Under the pieces are notes generated by a model. That model was not told where the DNA came from, did not search any database, and worked only from the letters and a program-made list of their open reading frames with translations. 64,000 nucleotides of DNA, from NCBI GenBank assembly GCA_913060675.1, contig CAJXUS010000010.1, positions 31,374-95,373 on the forward strand. Direction: 5' to 3'. Positions 7,321 through 15,851 of this stretch are shown here, one piece after another. Within the stretch, counting starts at the first letter, position 1. Every line of letters starts with the position of its first letter. The translations under genes were made by a program, and so were the position numbers. This DNA is from an uncultured Rhodospirillales bacterium. Lineage in GTDB: Bacteria; Pseudomonadota; Alphaproteobacteria; Kiloniellales; Kiloniellaceae.

Positions 7321-7519
7321 TGTTCTAAGGGAATTTTATGACATATTTATGATAAATTCTATCAGTTATAAATTTACAATTATTTAGCTAAGAACAAATT
7401 AATCTCACGACATATAGCCTTTGCTGAATATAATTGAATAACACACAACAATTGGCATTATGTTCAACGTTTAGACGCACCTTAATCACGCAGGCACAAT
7501 GTCCACGGCAGGGAAATTC

Positions 7520-8500
7520 ATGAAAAATTTATTGGTTACAGGTGGGGCTGGTTATATCGGCTCTCATAATGTGAAATTTCTATTAGAAAAAGGATTTCAG
7601 GTCGTTGTGCTCGATGATCTAAGCGGTGGTTTTTTGGATGCAGTGCAAAATGAAGCTATTTTTGTTGAGGGCAATATCGGGAGTGTTGAAATACTCGATG
7701 CGTTGTTTGAAAAATACAATTTTGATGCGGTATTAAATTTTGCTTCATTTATCGAAGTCGGAGAATCTGTCCAAAATCCATCCAAATATTATTTAAATAA
7801 TGTGGCTAATACCCTTGTTCTTCTGGACGCAATGGTGCGACACAAGATTAAGAAGTTCATTTTCTCATCTACTGCAGCCATTTTCGGCATTCCCGATCAC
7901 GTACCTATTGACGAAACCCAACCTAAGCACCCCATCAACGCATACGGGCGCAGTAAGCTGATGATAGAACAACTATTGCCCGATTATTCAAAGGCATATG
8001 GTCTACAGAGCGTCTGTTTGCGTTATTTTAATGCGGCCGGGGCTGATCCAAAGGGTCACTTAGGAGAAAGGCATGATCCTGAAACTCATCTTATTCCTCT
8101 TGTCTTACAAGTAGCTTCAGACACGCGAGACAGTATTACTATTTTTGGGAACGATTATGATACTCCCGACGGCACATGTGTTCGTGACTACGTCCACGTT
8201 CAAGATCTCGCCCAAGCGCACTGGTTGGCGCTAAATTATCTTGAGAAACACAAGCAAAGTGCTGAGTTTAATTTAGGCAACGGAAGTGGTTATTCCATAC
8301 ACGAGGTTATTAACAGTGTTCGTGAAGTAACTGGCCACAACATTCCCGTAGAGATAGGAGCAAGACGTGAGGGGGACCCTGCAAGACTTGTCGCCGACAG
8401 TCGGTTGGCAAAGGAACAGTTGGCGTGGGCTCCCGAATTTAGCGGATTAAATGAAATCGTCCGCCACGCTTGGAATTGGGAACAGCAGAATAAAACCTAG
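7520..8500 (+). CDS. galE: UDP-glucose 4-epimerase
   Basis: 326 residues from the ATG at 7520, which has AGGGAA four to five bases upstream and gives the usual MKNLLVTGGAGYIGSH beginning; an ATG 21 bases earlier lacks a binding site. The short-chain dehydrogenase features are complete: the NAD-binding TGGAGYIG (7-14), Ser117/Thr118, and the YxxxK pair Tyr142/Lys146. The substrate part has FNAAGADPKGHLGE and the C-terminal REGDPARLVAD. It interconverts UDP-glucose and UDP-galactose for surface polysaccharide. It stands alone, with no other sugar genes beside it. Confidence 0.92.
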   Translation: MKNLLVTGGAGYIGSHNVKFLLEKGFQVVVLDDLSGGFLDAVQNEAIFVEGNIGSVEILDALFEKYNFDAVLNFASFIEVGESVQNPSKYYLNNVANTLVLLDAMVRHKIKKFIFSSTAAIFGIPDHVPIDETQPKHPINAYGRSKLMIEQLLPDYSKAYGLQSVCLRYFNAAGADPKGHLGERHDPETHLIPLVLQVASDTRDSITIFGNDYDTPDGTCVRDYVHVQDLAQAHWLALNYLEKHKQSAEFNLGNGSGYSIHEVINSVREVTGHNIPVEIGARREGDPARLVADSRLAKEQLAWAPEFSGLNEIVRHAWNWEQQNKT

Positions 8501-8865
8501 CTCTCTATATGGTTTCGAACAAGCTGCACGGCCTCTTATGATTATCGGCCTTAAATATAAATGATATTACTGTTGCAGCTCTCAACTAATTCAAAAAAAA
8601 TACCTTAATCATAAAAATAGCATCTTTGTCTTTAGGATAAGTTTAAGGTTGCCCCAGTAATACCATTTAGGTTTTATACTGGGAGAGATAAGGAAAAGTT
8701 AGTTAAGTCAAACCAAACAAGATTTTTTGCCGATCATTTGGCTTACTTGGCATTTGGTAATAAAGAGATGGCCAAATTTACGGCTTCATTGTTCGCGATA
8801 AACCGCAAAATGGCATCATATCTTCAAATCAACAACCTACTTTACTAGGCGCTTTCTACTATAAT
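8501..8865. other. 365-base intergenic region, no gene seen
   Basis: AT-rich sequence with no open frame of credible length, no clear terminator and no repeat. It may hold decayed coding sequence, but I cannot identify a source. Confidence 0.5.
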
Positions 8866-9075
8866 TTAGCTAGATCGTGCCGAACCACGCCTTGCACCAC
8901 CAAAATTACCGTGATTGGCATTCATAGTAGGGCCTTTAATCGAATTAGCTTTGCGGTCGAAATGGCTCTCCTGCTTTTGTTCTTCAGTTTGTTCAGACAG
9001 ATCAGAACTATGGTCTTGCTTTTTGGGCTTAGCTGCTCTCGCTTTAGCTCGTTCTCGCGCTCTGGCTTTCGTCAT
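8866..9075 (-). CDS. Small basic conserved alphaproteobacterial protein
   Basis: 69 residues, very basic at the N terminus (MTKARARERAKARAAKPKK), with an acidic middle (SEQTEEQKQE) and a C terminus FDRKANSIKGPTMNANHGNFGGARRGSARSS. This layout, with Lys/Arg/Ala start and a GPxxNANxxNFGGAxRGxARS end, recalls a small uncharacterised protein common in alphaproteobacteria; that is from memory. No fold is predicted; nucleic acid binding is plausible from charge only. Frames on the opposite strand here are hydrophobic low-complexity shadows. GAGAT precedes the ATG. Confidence 0.6.
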   Translation of the reverse strand: MTKARARERAKARAAKPKKQDHSSDLSEQTEEQKQESHFDRKANSIKGPTMNANHGNFGGARRGSARSS

Positions 9076-9351
9076 GACATCTCGCCTTCTAATGATGGGT
9101 TGAGAAGTGCAGGCAAATCAAATATCCAGATAAAATATGATCTCAGGATAAAGATAACTGTGATACAGGTCACGGAGAAGAGCGTGCGTAAACAGTGTTT
9201 GTTGCCATAGCCTCTTAGGAAAATTATTAAGAGTGACAACTACAGTGAACGCCTTATTCGATTGTTTGTAAAGGATTTTTAATAAAAACGTTGGTACTTT
9301 CAGCCCTCGATCAGGGCATTCGACACAGTCTGAAAAAGGAAAATGGGTGGC

Positions 9352-9576
9352 TCAATTTGAGCTTATATTCGGTCCTGCCGTGACTTCATCCGCGTGAACC
9401 AGGTTTGCTGTGAAAGCCCCCAACAGAGGGATTGCTCCGACGAGGAATGTCAGCAAAATAAGGATTTTCAAAGAGTTTGTTAACATCACACACATTCCTT
9501 GCCCGATCACCCAATGCAACGCTAATCCCAACAGGATTAGCTTAAGCATCAAGAGATACTGATCAGCAGATTTCAT
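9352..9576 (-). CDS. Possible small membrane protein
   Basis: 74 residues from the ATG at 9576 (the frame can extend to 9606). Two hydrophobic segments are visible, YLLMLKLILLGLALHWVI and LKILILLTFLVGAIPLLGAFTA, with a polar C terminus. No family is recognised and the ribosome binding site is weak. It could be a real small membrane protein or a chance frame in a 680-base AT-rich gap. Nothing in the neighbourhood helps. Confidence 0.35.
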   Translation of the reverse strand: MKSADQYLLMLKLILLGLALHWVIGQGMCVMLTNSLKILILLTFLVGAIPLLGAFTANLVHADEVTAGPNISSN

Positions 9577-9944
9577 TCTCAAAATTAAAATAAAGCAAAA
9601 GATCAAACGATGTTCGACATCGACCTAATGAAGTCTTTTCTCTTGCTTCTTAGGGAAGATGGGGGGAGTGCGCCAACCTGCAATGGCCTGCGACATTATG
9701 GCACAGGCCTCATAACACAGGCTTCGACAATATTCACAATCGCGTGGGGCTGGATAATTTCACTGCAAGCACCTAGGCAGATGTACTACCTTGAGTTCTA
9801 AAGTTTCTATTCAACATTTCTGGCTGCTATTTCTTGTCCTACATAAGGTTCATTTCGATGGTACGCAAAAGCCTATTAATTAGTTCAATTGGCTTAAGAA
9901 GAGTAAGTGATCCTTTGAGGAGTACAAGGTTTGGGAGTTTTAGC
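9577..9944. other. Intergenic region before the esterase gene
   Basis: No convincing gene. The esterase reading frame is open back to 9834 (TTG) and has an ATG at 9858, but those starts lack a good ribosome binding site and would place about 30 or more residues before the signal peptide. Confidence 0.4.
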
Positions 9945-10868
9945 GTGCAAGGAACAAAAGTACTTTCCCTTGGCTTGATGATCTCTCTATCGGTTATTGC
10001 ACTATCAAGTAACGCTGGTCAGGCTGAAGATATCCAGAGTACCAGCCAATTTTGCGGTGCTATCGATGATCCCTGCAAGGTTCCATTAGGTGAATACAAT
10101 GTCTCGCTTCCTAACAATGCATCCACAGCAGAAAAAATTCCTGCAGTCGTATTTTTCCATGGTGCCGGACGTTCAGGTGGGGATACGCTGAAAAACACCC
10201 GTATGACCAAAACCATGAACGATCGTGGATACGCCGTCATTGCTCCCAGTGGTCTTAAACGTCCCAACTCTCGCTTTGGTCCTGGGTGGTCCTTTATTCC
10301 AGGCCGCAAGAAAATGCGTGATGAACTCGCTTTTACCCGAGAGTTACTAGACGATGCATCCCAACGTTTTGCCGTTGATCGCAATCGGGTTCTTATGAGC
10401 GGCTTTTCAATTGGCGGGTCACTCGTTTGGTATCTCGCCTGTCAAGATGCCTCCATAGCCGCAGCCTATGCCCCTGTTGCCGGAGCATTTTGGCGCCCTC
10501 ACCCAAGCGCAGAAGATTGCGCAGCCCCTGTAAAGCTCATGCACACACACGGTTGGCGTGACAAGACGGTTCCACTGGAAGGGCGCCCCCTTGGCGGAGG
10601 AGCTATCTATCAAGGCGATGTTTTCCAGGGCATGCAAGTTATGCGCAAACTAAACGGCTGTGAAGGATTACGTGCAGATGAATTTGACACCACATCCGTA
10701 AAAGGTGCAAAGGATCCTTTTTGGCAGCGCTGGTGGACCCGATGTACGCCGGGCAGCAACCTTCGTCTGGTCCTGCATGCAGGGGGGCATAGTGTTCCCA
10801 AGGGCTGGACAACGATGGCTTTAGATTGGTTTGAACGGGTAACGCCTGGAAAGACCGAATTGAACTAA
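9945..10868 (+). CDS. Secreted esterase, PHB depolymerase/feruloyl esterase (LpqC) family
   Basis: 307 residues from the GTG at 9945, chosen for GGGAG seven bases upstream and because it gives a normal signal peptide (VLSLGLMISLSVIALSSNAGQA). The alpha/beta hydrolase triad is visible: Ser155 in MSGFSIGGSL, Asp206 in HGWRDKTVP, and His282 in HAGGHSVP; the oxyanion strand is VVFFHGAGRSGG. Members hydrolyse short-chain polyesters or aryl esters outside the cytoplasm. Several Cys residues suit a periplasmic location. It stands alone; the substrate cannot be told. Confidence 0.82.
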   Translation: MQGTKVLSLGLMISLSVIALSSNAGQAEDIQSTSQFCGAIDDPCKVPLGEYNVSLPNNASTAEKIPAVVFFHGAGRSGGDTLKNTRMTKTMNDRGYAVIAPSGLKRPNSRFGPGWSFIPGRKKMRDELAFTRELLDDASQRFAVDRNRVLMSGFSIGGSLVWYLACQDASIAAAYAPVAGAFWRPHPSAEDCAAPVKLMHTHGWRDKTVPLEGRPLGGGAIYQGDVFQGMQVMRKLNGCEGLRADEFDTTSVKGAKDPFWQRWWTRCTPGSNLRLVLHAGGHSVPKGWTTMALDWFERVTPGKTELN

Positions 10869-10887
10869 TCAATAAGGACCTAAAAGA

Positions 10888-11178
10888 TCAAATAAGCTCG
10901 GGAACAAAGTCCGCTCTATTGCTTTCCTTCAGATTATTATTCCCTGCTTCGCGATAAACATAGTGAGTGACACCTTTACCACGCAATTCAGCAACGCCAG
11001 CGTCATGCCCTTGTTCGAGGTATTCCAGCAGAATATTACGAGACATATGTATAGCTTCAGATCTTGTGCGTGTGCCGAATAATTCGAGTGAACGAACCTG
11101 TACATTTCCTGGAGCAAAGACGGTTACCCGAAAAAAATCTGATGCATAGGATGCTGATGTTTTCGAAGAAAATTTCAT
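10888..11178 (-). CDS. SOS-controlled small protein, chromosomal paralogue of the prophage gene
   Basis: 96 residues from the ATG at 11178, the same length as the prophage protein at 4209-4499. Shared elements are MKxS at the start, a FRVTV/YLVTL strand, VQVRS/VLVRA, a helix with EYLEQG, AGVAELRGKG against AGMVDLMGKG, and an acidic tail. No signal peptide, membrane span or known domain. No ribosome binding site is seen, because a LexA box occupies the bases just before the ATG. Induction by DNA damage is therefore likely, perhaps from a leaderless message. Function unknown. It lies about 4.4 kb from the attR, in host DNA. Confidence 0.65.
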   Translation of the reverse strand: MKFSSKTSASYASDFFRVTVFAPGNVQVRSLELFGTRTRSEAIHMSRNILLEYLEQGHDAGVAELRGKGVTHYVYREAGNNNLKESNRADFVPELI

Positions 11179-11179
11179 A

Positions 11180-11194
11180 GAACAAAATAAGAAC
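11180..11194 (-). promoter_or_regulatory. LexA (SOS) box, GTTC-N7-GTTC
   Basis: On the + strand GAAC (11180-11183), seven bases, GAAC (11191-11194); on the coding strand this reads GTTC-TTATTTT-GTTC and ends one base before the ATG. It is a perfect alphaproteobacterial LexA operator in the same position relative to the start codon as at 4192-4206. Confidence 0.75.
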
Positions 11195-11275
11195 ATTTGT
11201 GTTAATAAAGTCTTACATTTGAAACTCAAATCACATTTTTTTTACGCACTCTTCTTACTTATTAACTTCAACAAC

Positions 11276-12226
11276 CTATCCATTAGCAATTAATCCGGCC
11301 CCGACAATCGTCAAGGCAGCCCCAACCCATGCAGGTAACAACGGACACTGTTTTGTTCGCCACCAAATCATAGGTAAAAGCATCACTGGTGCTGTAGATC
11401 CCAAGACGGCAACCACGCCTGTTTCGTAGTTATTCAGTGCGTAGAGGAGCATCGATACAGCACAAACGTACCCCATAAAACCGGGTAAAATGGTCCAGCC
11501 TAATAATTTGCACGAAATTTTAGTTGTAGATGCCCCCGTAGCTTTCGTTTTAAGCATCAGCAAAGGAGATACAATCAACAACACAATAGCTGCGCCACCT
11601 GTTCTTATAAACGACGCCGCCAGTGGGTCGGTTCCCGCGAGCATAACTGGTTTAATCGCGATTAACCCAATAGCCTGGCACGAAGCGGATAGAAGCCCGA
11701 AGATAACGACCCAAGCAATAGGTCCCTGAACAGTTTCAAAGTTTCCCAGACCAATCTTGCCCCTCCCCAATTGCCTCCCTTCAATAAGAGGCACCTTGGA
11801 ATGGCTCCCATAAAGTATGGCGAGAACAACGCCAACAAGAGCCAACAAACACCCAAAAGACATTTGCAAAGAAAGCGTCTCTCCAAAAAAGACATATCCC
11901 AGGACCGCAGCCATTGGCGCATTAAGAGCAAACAAGAGCTGCATACGGCGCGGACCACCTCGCCTTAGGCAAGCAACCATAAATAAATTACCAAGGACGA
12001 CACTAACCAAGATACTCACGGTTAATTCTGGCCAATAATCCCATGCTATTGTTCCCCAAGTACCTGCAAAATAAACAATAAGCCCAAGCAATAAAGAAGA
12101 TGCAATGAGTTGGATGCGGGTAAAATGAAGCACCCCTAATGTGCGCGCAGGGAAGTGAGCAATAAGGGAGGCGGCAGCCCAAACCAAAGCCGCACCCAAA
12201 GCAGCTATCAAGGCAAGAAAAGGCAT
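11276..12226 (-). CDS. EamA/DMT family exporter
   Basis: 316 residues from the ATG near 12226, which has GGAAAA about five bases upstream. Ten hydrophobic segments in two halves of five, each an EamA repeat, are visible, with the second half starting near GPIAWVVIFGLLSASCQAIG. Each half has the usual small-residue-rich helix (for example GFMGYVCAVSMLLYALNNYETGVVAVLGSTAPV). The family carries out drug/metabolite export across the inner membrane. It is divergent from an HxlR regulator, and two palindromes lie between them, so export is probably induced by a compound sensed by that regulator. Confidence 0.85.
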   Translation of the reverse strand: MPFLALIAALGAALVWAAASLIAHFPARTLGVLHFTRIQLIASSLLLGLIVYFAGTWGTIAWDYWPELTVSILVSVVLGNLFMVACLRRGGPRRMQLLFALNAPMAAVLGYVFFGETLSLQMSFGCLLALVGVVLAILYGSHSKVPLIEGRQLGRGKIGLGNFETVQGPIAWVVIFGLLSASCQAIGLIAIKPVMLAGTDPLAASFIRTGGAAIVLLIVSPLLMLKTKATGASTTKISCKLLGWTILPGFMGYVCAVSMLLYALNNYETGVVAVLGSTAPVMLLPMIWWRTKQCPLLPAWVGAALTIVGAGLIANG

Positions 12227-12250
12227 GGATTTTTCCTTCAAAATCTATAT

Positions 12251-12267
12251 GCTATGTTTTTAGTAGC
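12251..12267. promoter_or_regulatory. Operator-like palindrome 1 (EamA/HxlR intergenic)
   Basis: GCTATGTTTTTAGTAGC, a 17-base imperfect dyad. It matches the second site at 12297-12313 in outer arms and centre and lies close to the EamA start. The core resembles the TACT-spacer-AGTA type of site known for HxlR-family repressors. Confidence 0.55.
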
Positions 12268-12296
12268 AATCGATTTATCACACCTAAAACTTGAAC

Positions 12297-12313
12297 GCTA
12301 CTGTTTTAGTAGC
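12297..12313. promoter_or_regulatory. Operator-like palindrome 2 (EamA/HxlR intergenic)
   Basis: GCTACT and AGTAGC form a perfect 6-bp dyad around GTTTT. The centre is 46 bases from that of the first site, and the site is 22 bases before the HxlR start codon. Autoregulation together with control of the exporter is the natural reading. Confidence 0.6.
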
Positions 12314-12334
12314 AAAAATATTAGTAGAAAATAT

Positions 12335-12679
12335 ATGACTTCAATACCGACACCTGGCACTCCCGTTCGCGGCTCAAAGTCTGGCGATCCAATAATGGCC
12401 CTTTTTGACCTTCTGGGTCGAAGGTGGGCGATGGGTATTCTCTGGACGCTCTGTAAAACAGGCCCTTGCACATTCAGAGAACTCCAAGCTAATTGCGGAT
12501 CCATTTCTCCAACCGTCCTAAATACCCGCCTTAAAGAGCTACGCCTCGCCCTACTTATTGATCACAAAGACGACGGCTATCAGGCAACACCCATGGGGAA
12601 AGAGCTCTATAATCTACTCTTGCCTATTGGTGGCTGGTCAGGTCAATGGGCCGATGTTTTGGCTGAAAGCAATGATTAA
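12335..12679 (+). CDS. HxlR family transcriptional regulator
   Basis: 114 residues from the ATG at 12335. The winged helix-turn-helix of the HxlR family is evident: DPIMALFDLLGRRWAMGILWTLCKTGPCTFRELQANCGSISPTVLNTRLKELRLALLI, then the wing KDDGYQATPMGKELYNLLLPIGGWSGQW. Members bind DNA as dimers and often respond to reactive electrophiles or toxic compounds. A frame extending 180 bases upstream would run through the operators and the EamA start and is not used. It is divergent from the EamA exporter, presumably its target. The Cys residues (positions 40, 46 and 54) could be redox sensors, but this is not shown. Confidence 0.85.
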   Translation: MTSIPTPGTPVRGSKSGDPIMALFDLLGRRWAMGILWTLCKTGPCTFRELQANCGSISPTVLNTRLKELRLALLIDHKDDGYQATPMGKELYNLLLPIGGWSGQWADVLAESND

Positions 12680-12706
12680 AGGCGTAATGCACAAGGCAAT
12701 AGCGAT

Positions 12707-13222
12707 ATGATAAGAATAGCTCAACCAAGTGATGCCCGTAACTTGAGCGTTCTTTCAATCCATGTCTGGCTCCAGACATATGCCAAAACCGGCATCATCT
12801 CCGCCTATTCAGATTATTTACTACAACACTTCACCGAAAATAATTTCTTGGATGCAATTTCAAATTCTGATCAGGAGATTTGGATTTATGAAACCAACTC
12901 TGCCCTTCAAGGTTTTCTGGTTGTTAAAAAGATGTCTCCCTGCCCTGAGCAAGAAAGCTGTTTGACCGAGATCGATAGCTTTTATGTCTACAGCCACGTT
13001 GCCCGAAAAGGTATCGGTACTGCCTTATTAAATCAGGTCTTTAAATCCTGCGGGGAGAAAGGTATTCCACAGGTATGGCTCTCGGTTCATCACGAAAATA
13101 ACATTGCTCTCAATTTTTACACAAAACACAACTTTAAAAACATCGGTTCTCTTATGTTTGAGCTGGAAGGCGGCCAACACAAAAATAACGTTCTATTTAA
13201 AGATCTGACACTTTCTCCTTAG
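12707..13222 (+). CDS. GNAT family N-acetyltransferase
   Basis: 171 residues with the GNAT fold. Motif A is clear: IDSFYVYSHVARKGIGTALLNQVF, with the R/K-G-I-G-T acetyl-CoA loop. It is followed by WLSVHHENNIALNFYTKHNFKNIG, the usual motif B. The start MIRIAQPSDARNLS is typical of the family. It lies 27 bases after the HxlR gene on the same strand and may be co-transcribed with it. The substrate is unknown; detoxifying acetylation would suit the neighbourhood but is only a guess. Confidence 0.85.
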   Translation: MIRIAQPSDARNLSVLSIHVWLQTYAKTGIISAYSDYLLQHFTENNFLDAISNSDQEIWIYETNSALQGFLVVKKMSPCPEQESCLTEIDSFYVYSHVARKGIGTALLNQVFKSCGEKGIPQVWLSVHHENNIALNFYTKHNFKNIGSLMFELEGGQHKNNVLFKDLTLSP

Positions 13223-13367
13223 GCCTTAATTACCACCACCTAAATTATTACATGCAATCTGAAAATTGATCTATCCAATCAGTTCGAAATAGAGCTAGGC
13301 TAGACGTTCAATAATACGATGTCTTTTTTTGGGAACTTTTCTAAATTCATTTTTTACAGGCAGCCTC

Positions 13368-14027
13368 ATGATTGTTCGTACTTATATTTTTCTTCTGATG
13401 GCGTTCACGTTGGCCGCCTGTGCACAAACAAAACACCGTGGTTCTCTGAGTAAATATGAAAAATCTGTAGAGTTTGTAGAAAGCATCATCACAGATGCCT
13501 CGATAGAAGATGGTCTTTACCAAGCACTAATAGAATATAAAAAGGAAAACGAGACCGCTCCCAAACGCCTATCAGATGAGGCCCTTGATGAAATCAATGT
13601 CTTGCTTACCCGGGAAATGATCAACAATCGAATCAGGTTAATATCAAAGATCGCGATTCTATTAACCGCCGAATTGACGGATAATGAAATAGTTACCCTC
13701 CATAGCATAAAAGATATCGAAGCACTTAAGAGTGCACAGAAAAAGATAAAGCAAAATTCAGGTCGCTCCAATGTCGGATCTTATTTAACCCAAGCAGAAA
13801 TTAAGGCAATCAAGAGCCTTAAAAACGTCGAGAACTTCGCGACATTACTCCCCAAGTTTCAAGCTCTTGAGCCTAAAATAAAAGAAACCGGAAAAGAGTT
13901 TTCAGAAGAAATTATTATCAGAGTTTTTCCTGAGCTGTTGAAAATCATCATCAAGTACGAACCCCTGGTAAGTGCGTCCCTATTCCATCAAAGTCAGATA
14001 CCTACAAATGCCTATGACAGCCAGTAA
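13368..14027 (+). CDS. Putative lipoprotein of unknown function
   Basis: 219 residues from the ATG at 13368, after AGGCAG. A lipobox LAAC gives a lipid-modified Cys18. The mature part is strongly charged and predicted almost entirely helical, with heptad-like stretches (about residues 20-200). No known family is recognised. The end overlaps the next gene by 14 bases. It may be an envelope-anchored helical protein; nothing more can be said. Confidence 0.55.
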   Translation: MIVRTYIFLLMAFTLAACAQTKHRGSLSKYEKSVEFVESIITDASIEDGLYQALIEYKKENETAPKRLSDEALDEINVLLTREMINNRIRLISKIAILLTAELTDNEIVTLHSIKDIEALKSAQKKIKQNSGRSNVGSYLTQAEIKAIKSLKNVENFATLLPKFQALEPKIKETGKEFSEEIIIRVFPELLKIIIKYEPLVSASLFHQSQIPTNAYDSQ

Positions 14028-14565
14028 TACAGCCTTACCAAAGACGGAACGTCTGGAGCTAAGACTATTACATCCCGATGATGCCACTGAAGTATCAAAA
14101 ATAATGACGCCCAGTGTGAGCAAGTGGCTCTCTAGTTGGCCAGAATACATTTCCGAACAAGACGCGCGCAGAAAAATAGCCAAATATCAGAAAAACACCG
14201 AAGATAAAAAGGCCCTAACCGTCGCAATTTATCGCCAAGAAGATAATCTCTTTATCGGTTCTTTGAGTGTAGGTGTGAAACCGAATTCCCCAAGTGTTGG
14301 TATCATTGGATATTGGGTCGGCGAAGAATACCAAGGCAAGGGATATCTAGGCGAAATCCTAAACGACTTTGTTAATCTTGCCTTCACATACCTTGGCATT
14401 ACAACTCTTGAAGCTGGCGCACAAATAGAAAACCATGCTTCCTTTGCCATCATGAAGAAAATGGGGATGAAGCCGATTGGCAAAAAATCCATTTACGTAT
14501 CTTCTCGTGATCGGGATGAAGAAGTCCTCTTCTATGGTATGACGCGCTCAAAGCACTGTACATAA
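14014..14565 (+). CDS. RimJ/RimL-type GNAT acetyltransferase
   Basis: 183 residues from the ATG at 14014 (ATG at 14008 is an alternative). Typical RimJ/RimL pattern: TERLELRLLHPDDATEVSKIM at the start, SLSVGVKPNSPSVGIIGYWVGEEYQGKGYLGEIL with the Q-G-K-G acetyl-CoA loop, then TTLEAGAQIENHASFAIMKKMGMKPIG. The family acetylates N termini or small amines. It overlaps the lipoprotein gene, so the two are probably in one transcript. No clear ribosome binding site is seen. Confidence 0.85.
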   Translation: MTASNTALPKTERLELRLLHPDDATEVSKIMTPSVSKWLSSWPEYISEQDARRKIAKYQKNTEDKKALTVAIYRQEDNLFIGSLSVGVKPNSPSVGIIGYWVGEEYQGKGYLGEILNDFVNLAFTYLGITTLEAGAQIENHASFAIMKKMGMKPIGKKSIYVSSRDRDEEVLFYGMTRSKHCT

Positions 14566-14604
14566 ACTCTCCCCTACCTTTCATATCTTATCGGTAAATA
14601 CATC

Positions 14605-15762
14605 ATGCTGCTCGATCAAAAAACTCTCGACAAACTCATCTCTTTTCGGCGTGAATTACATCAATTTCCGGAAGTCTCTGGGGAAGAGTTAAAAACCAGT
14701 ACCCGCGTTGCTACCTTCTTAAAACAATATGCTCCTGATGACATCATCCATAGTTTAGGGGGCCACGGCCTTGCGGCTGTTTATAACGGTTTGGAAACGG
14801 GGCCCACGGTATTAATCCGTTGTGAACTCGACGGCCTTCCAATTCATGAAACGGGAGAGGCTTCCTACAAGTCAGCAATTGCGGGCAAAGGCCATTTGTG
14901 TGGTCACGATGGTCATATGGTAATGGTCGCAGGTCTCGCCACACTTCTAAATCGAACGCGCCCAGCTAAAGGACGTGTGGTTTTATTGTTTCAACCAGCC
15001 GAAGAAACCGGTGCAGGTGCCAAAGCTGTCATTGCAGATCCAGCCTTTGCAGATATAAAGCCCGACTATGCTTTTTCACTACACAATCTCCCAGGCCACC
15101 CCCTTCATGAAGTTGGCTTGAAATCAGGGCCGTTCAATTGTGCGTCTCAAGGCCTTTGGGTCACACTAGAGGGAAAAACCTCTCATGCTTCGCATCCTGA
15201 AAATGGCTGTAGTCCAGCAAATGCAATGTGTGAACTGGTTACCAAAATGGCTGAGCTTCCCAAATCATCAGAATTTTCTAATGACTTCTCTTTAGTAACC
15301 ATTGTCCATGCCCGTTTGGGTGAAGAAGCTTTTGGCATAAGCCCTGGATTTACCAAGGTTATGGTTACCTTGCGCAGTCAAACAGATGATATCATGACAA
15401 AACTACGCGAAAAGTCAGAGACATTAATAAATGAAATTGCCCAACGCCATCAGCTAAAGGTAAATTTTGGATATGAGGATATTTTTGCGGCATCTGTGAA
15501 CAATCCAGAGGCAACTGAAATCCTCCAACAGGCTTTAACTGATGAATCCATAACTCAATCCGAGATGTTATCCCCGATGCGGTGGTCCGAAGATTTTGGC
15601 CAATTTGGTCTTGTCAGTAATAGTGCCATGTTCACTCTTGGCTCTGGCACGAACCAACCACAATTACACAACCCTGACTTCGACTTCCCAGACGAACTTA
15701 TCGAAACAGGTACCAAAATATTTCATCGCGTAATAAGAAATATTTTGGGGCCAAGGAATTAA
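14605..15762 (+). CDS. M20D amidohydrolase (HipO/IAA-amino acid hydrolase-like)
   Basis: 385 residues. The M20D layout is seen: FRRELHQFPEVSGEE (14-28), the metal-site stretch CGHDGHMVM with Cys99, His101 and His104, the catalytic Glu pair in PAEETGAGA (131-139), His160 in FSLHNLPGHP, and the lid/dimerisation domain from about residue 180 (EGKTSHASHPENG). A C-terminal LHNPDFDF supplies the last His. The RxDMDALP motif reads RCELDGLP here, a mild departure. Members hydrolyse N-acyl amino acids in the cytoplasm. Substrate unknown. Confidence 0.85.
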   Translation: MLLDQKTLDKLISFRRELHQFPEVSGEELKTSTRVATFLKQYAPDDIIHSLGGHGLAAVYNGLETGPTVLIRCELDGLPIHETGEASYKSAIAGKGHLCGHDGHMVMVAGLATLLNRTRPAKGRVVLLFQPAEETGAGAKAVIADPAFADIKPDYAFSLHNLPGHPLHEVGLKSGPFNCASQGLWVTLEGKTSHASHPENGCSPANAMCELVTKMAELPKSSEFSNDFSLVTIVHARLGEEAFGISPGFTKVMVTLRSQTDDIMTKLREKSETLINEIAQRHQLKVNFGYEDIFAASVNNPEATEILQQALTDESITQSEMLSPMRWSEDFGQFGLVSNSAMFTLGSGTNQPQLHNPDFDFPDELIETGTKIFHRVIRNILGPRN

Positions 15763-15851
15763 GGAAAAATCAATTTATCCGACACGAGGCTTCCTCCTTC
15801 AGCGAAGACAATCCACGCCCATCAAATTAATCCCTTTTTTCTGGAATTTCT

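Noticed and set aside
8911..9210. Open frame on the + strand opposite the small basic protein gene
   Set aside because: Its sequence is a mirror of the Arg/Lys/Ala-rich gene and shows hydrophobic low complexity; the minus-strand product has the credible conserved pattern.
9610..9801. 63-codon + strand frame before the esterase
   Set aside because: No ribosome binding site, no domain and mixed composition; most likely chance.
12155..12334. Upstream extension of the HxlR gene
   Set aside because: It would cover the operator palindromes and the exporter start and lacks HxlR homology; the ATG at 12335 gives the usual family length.
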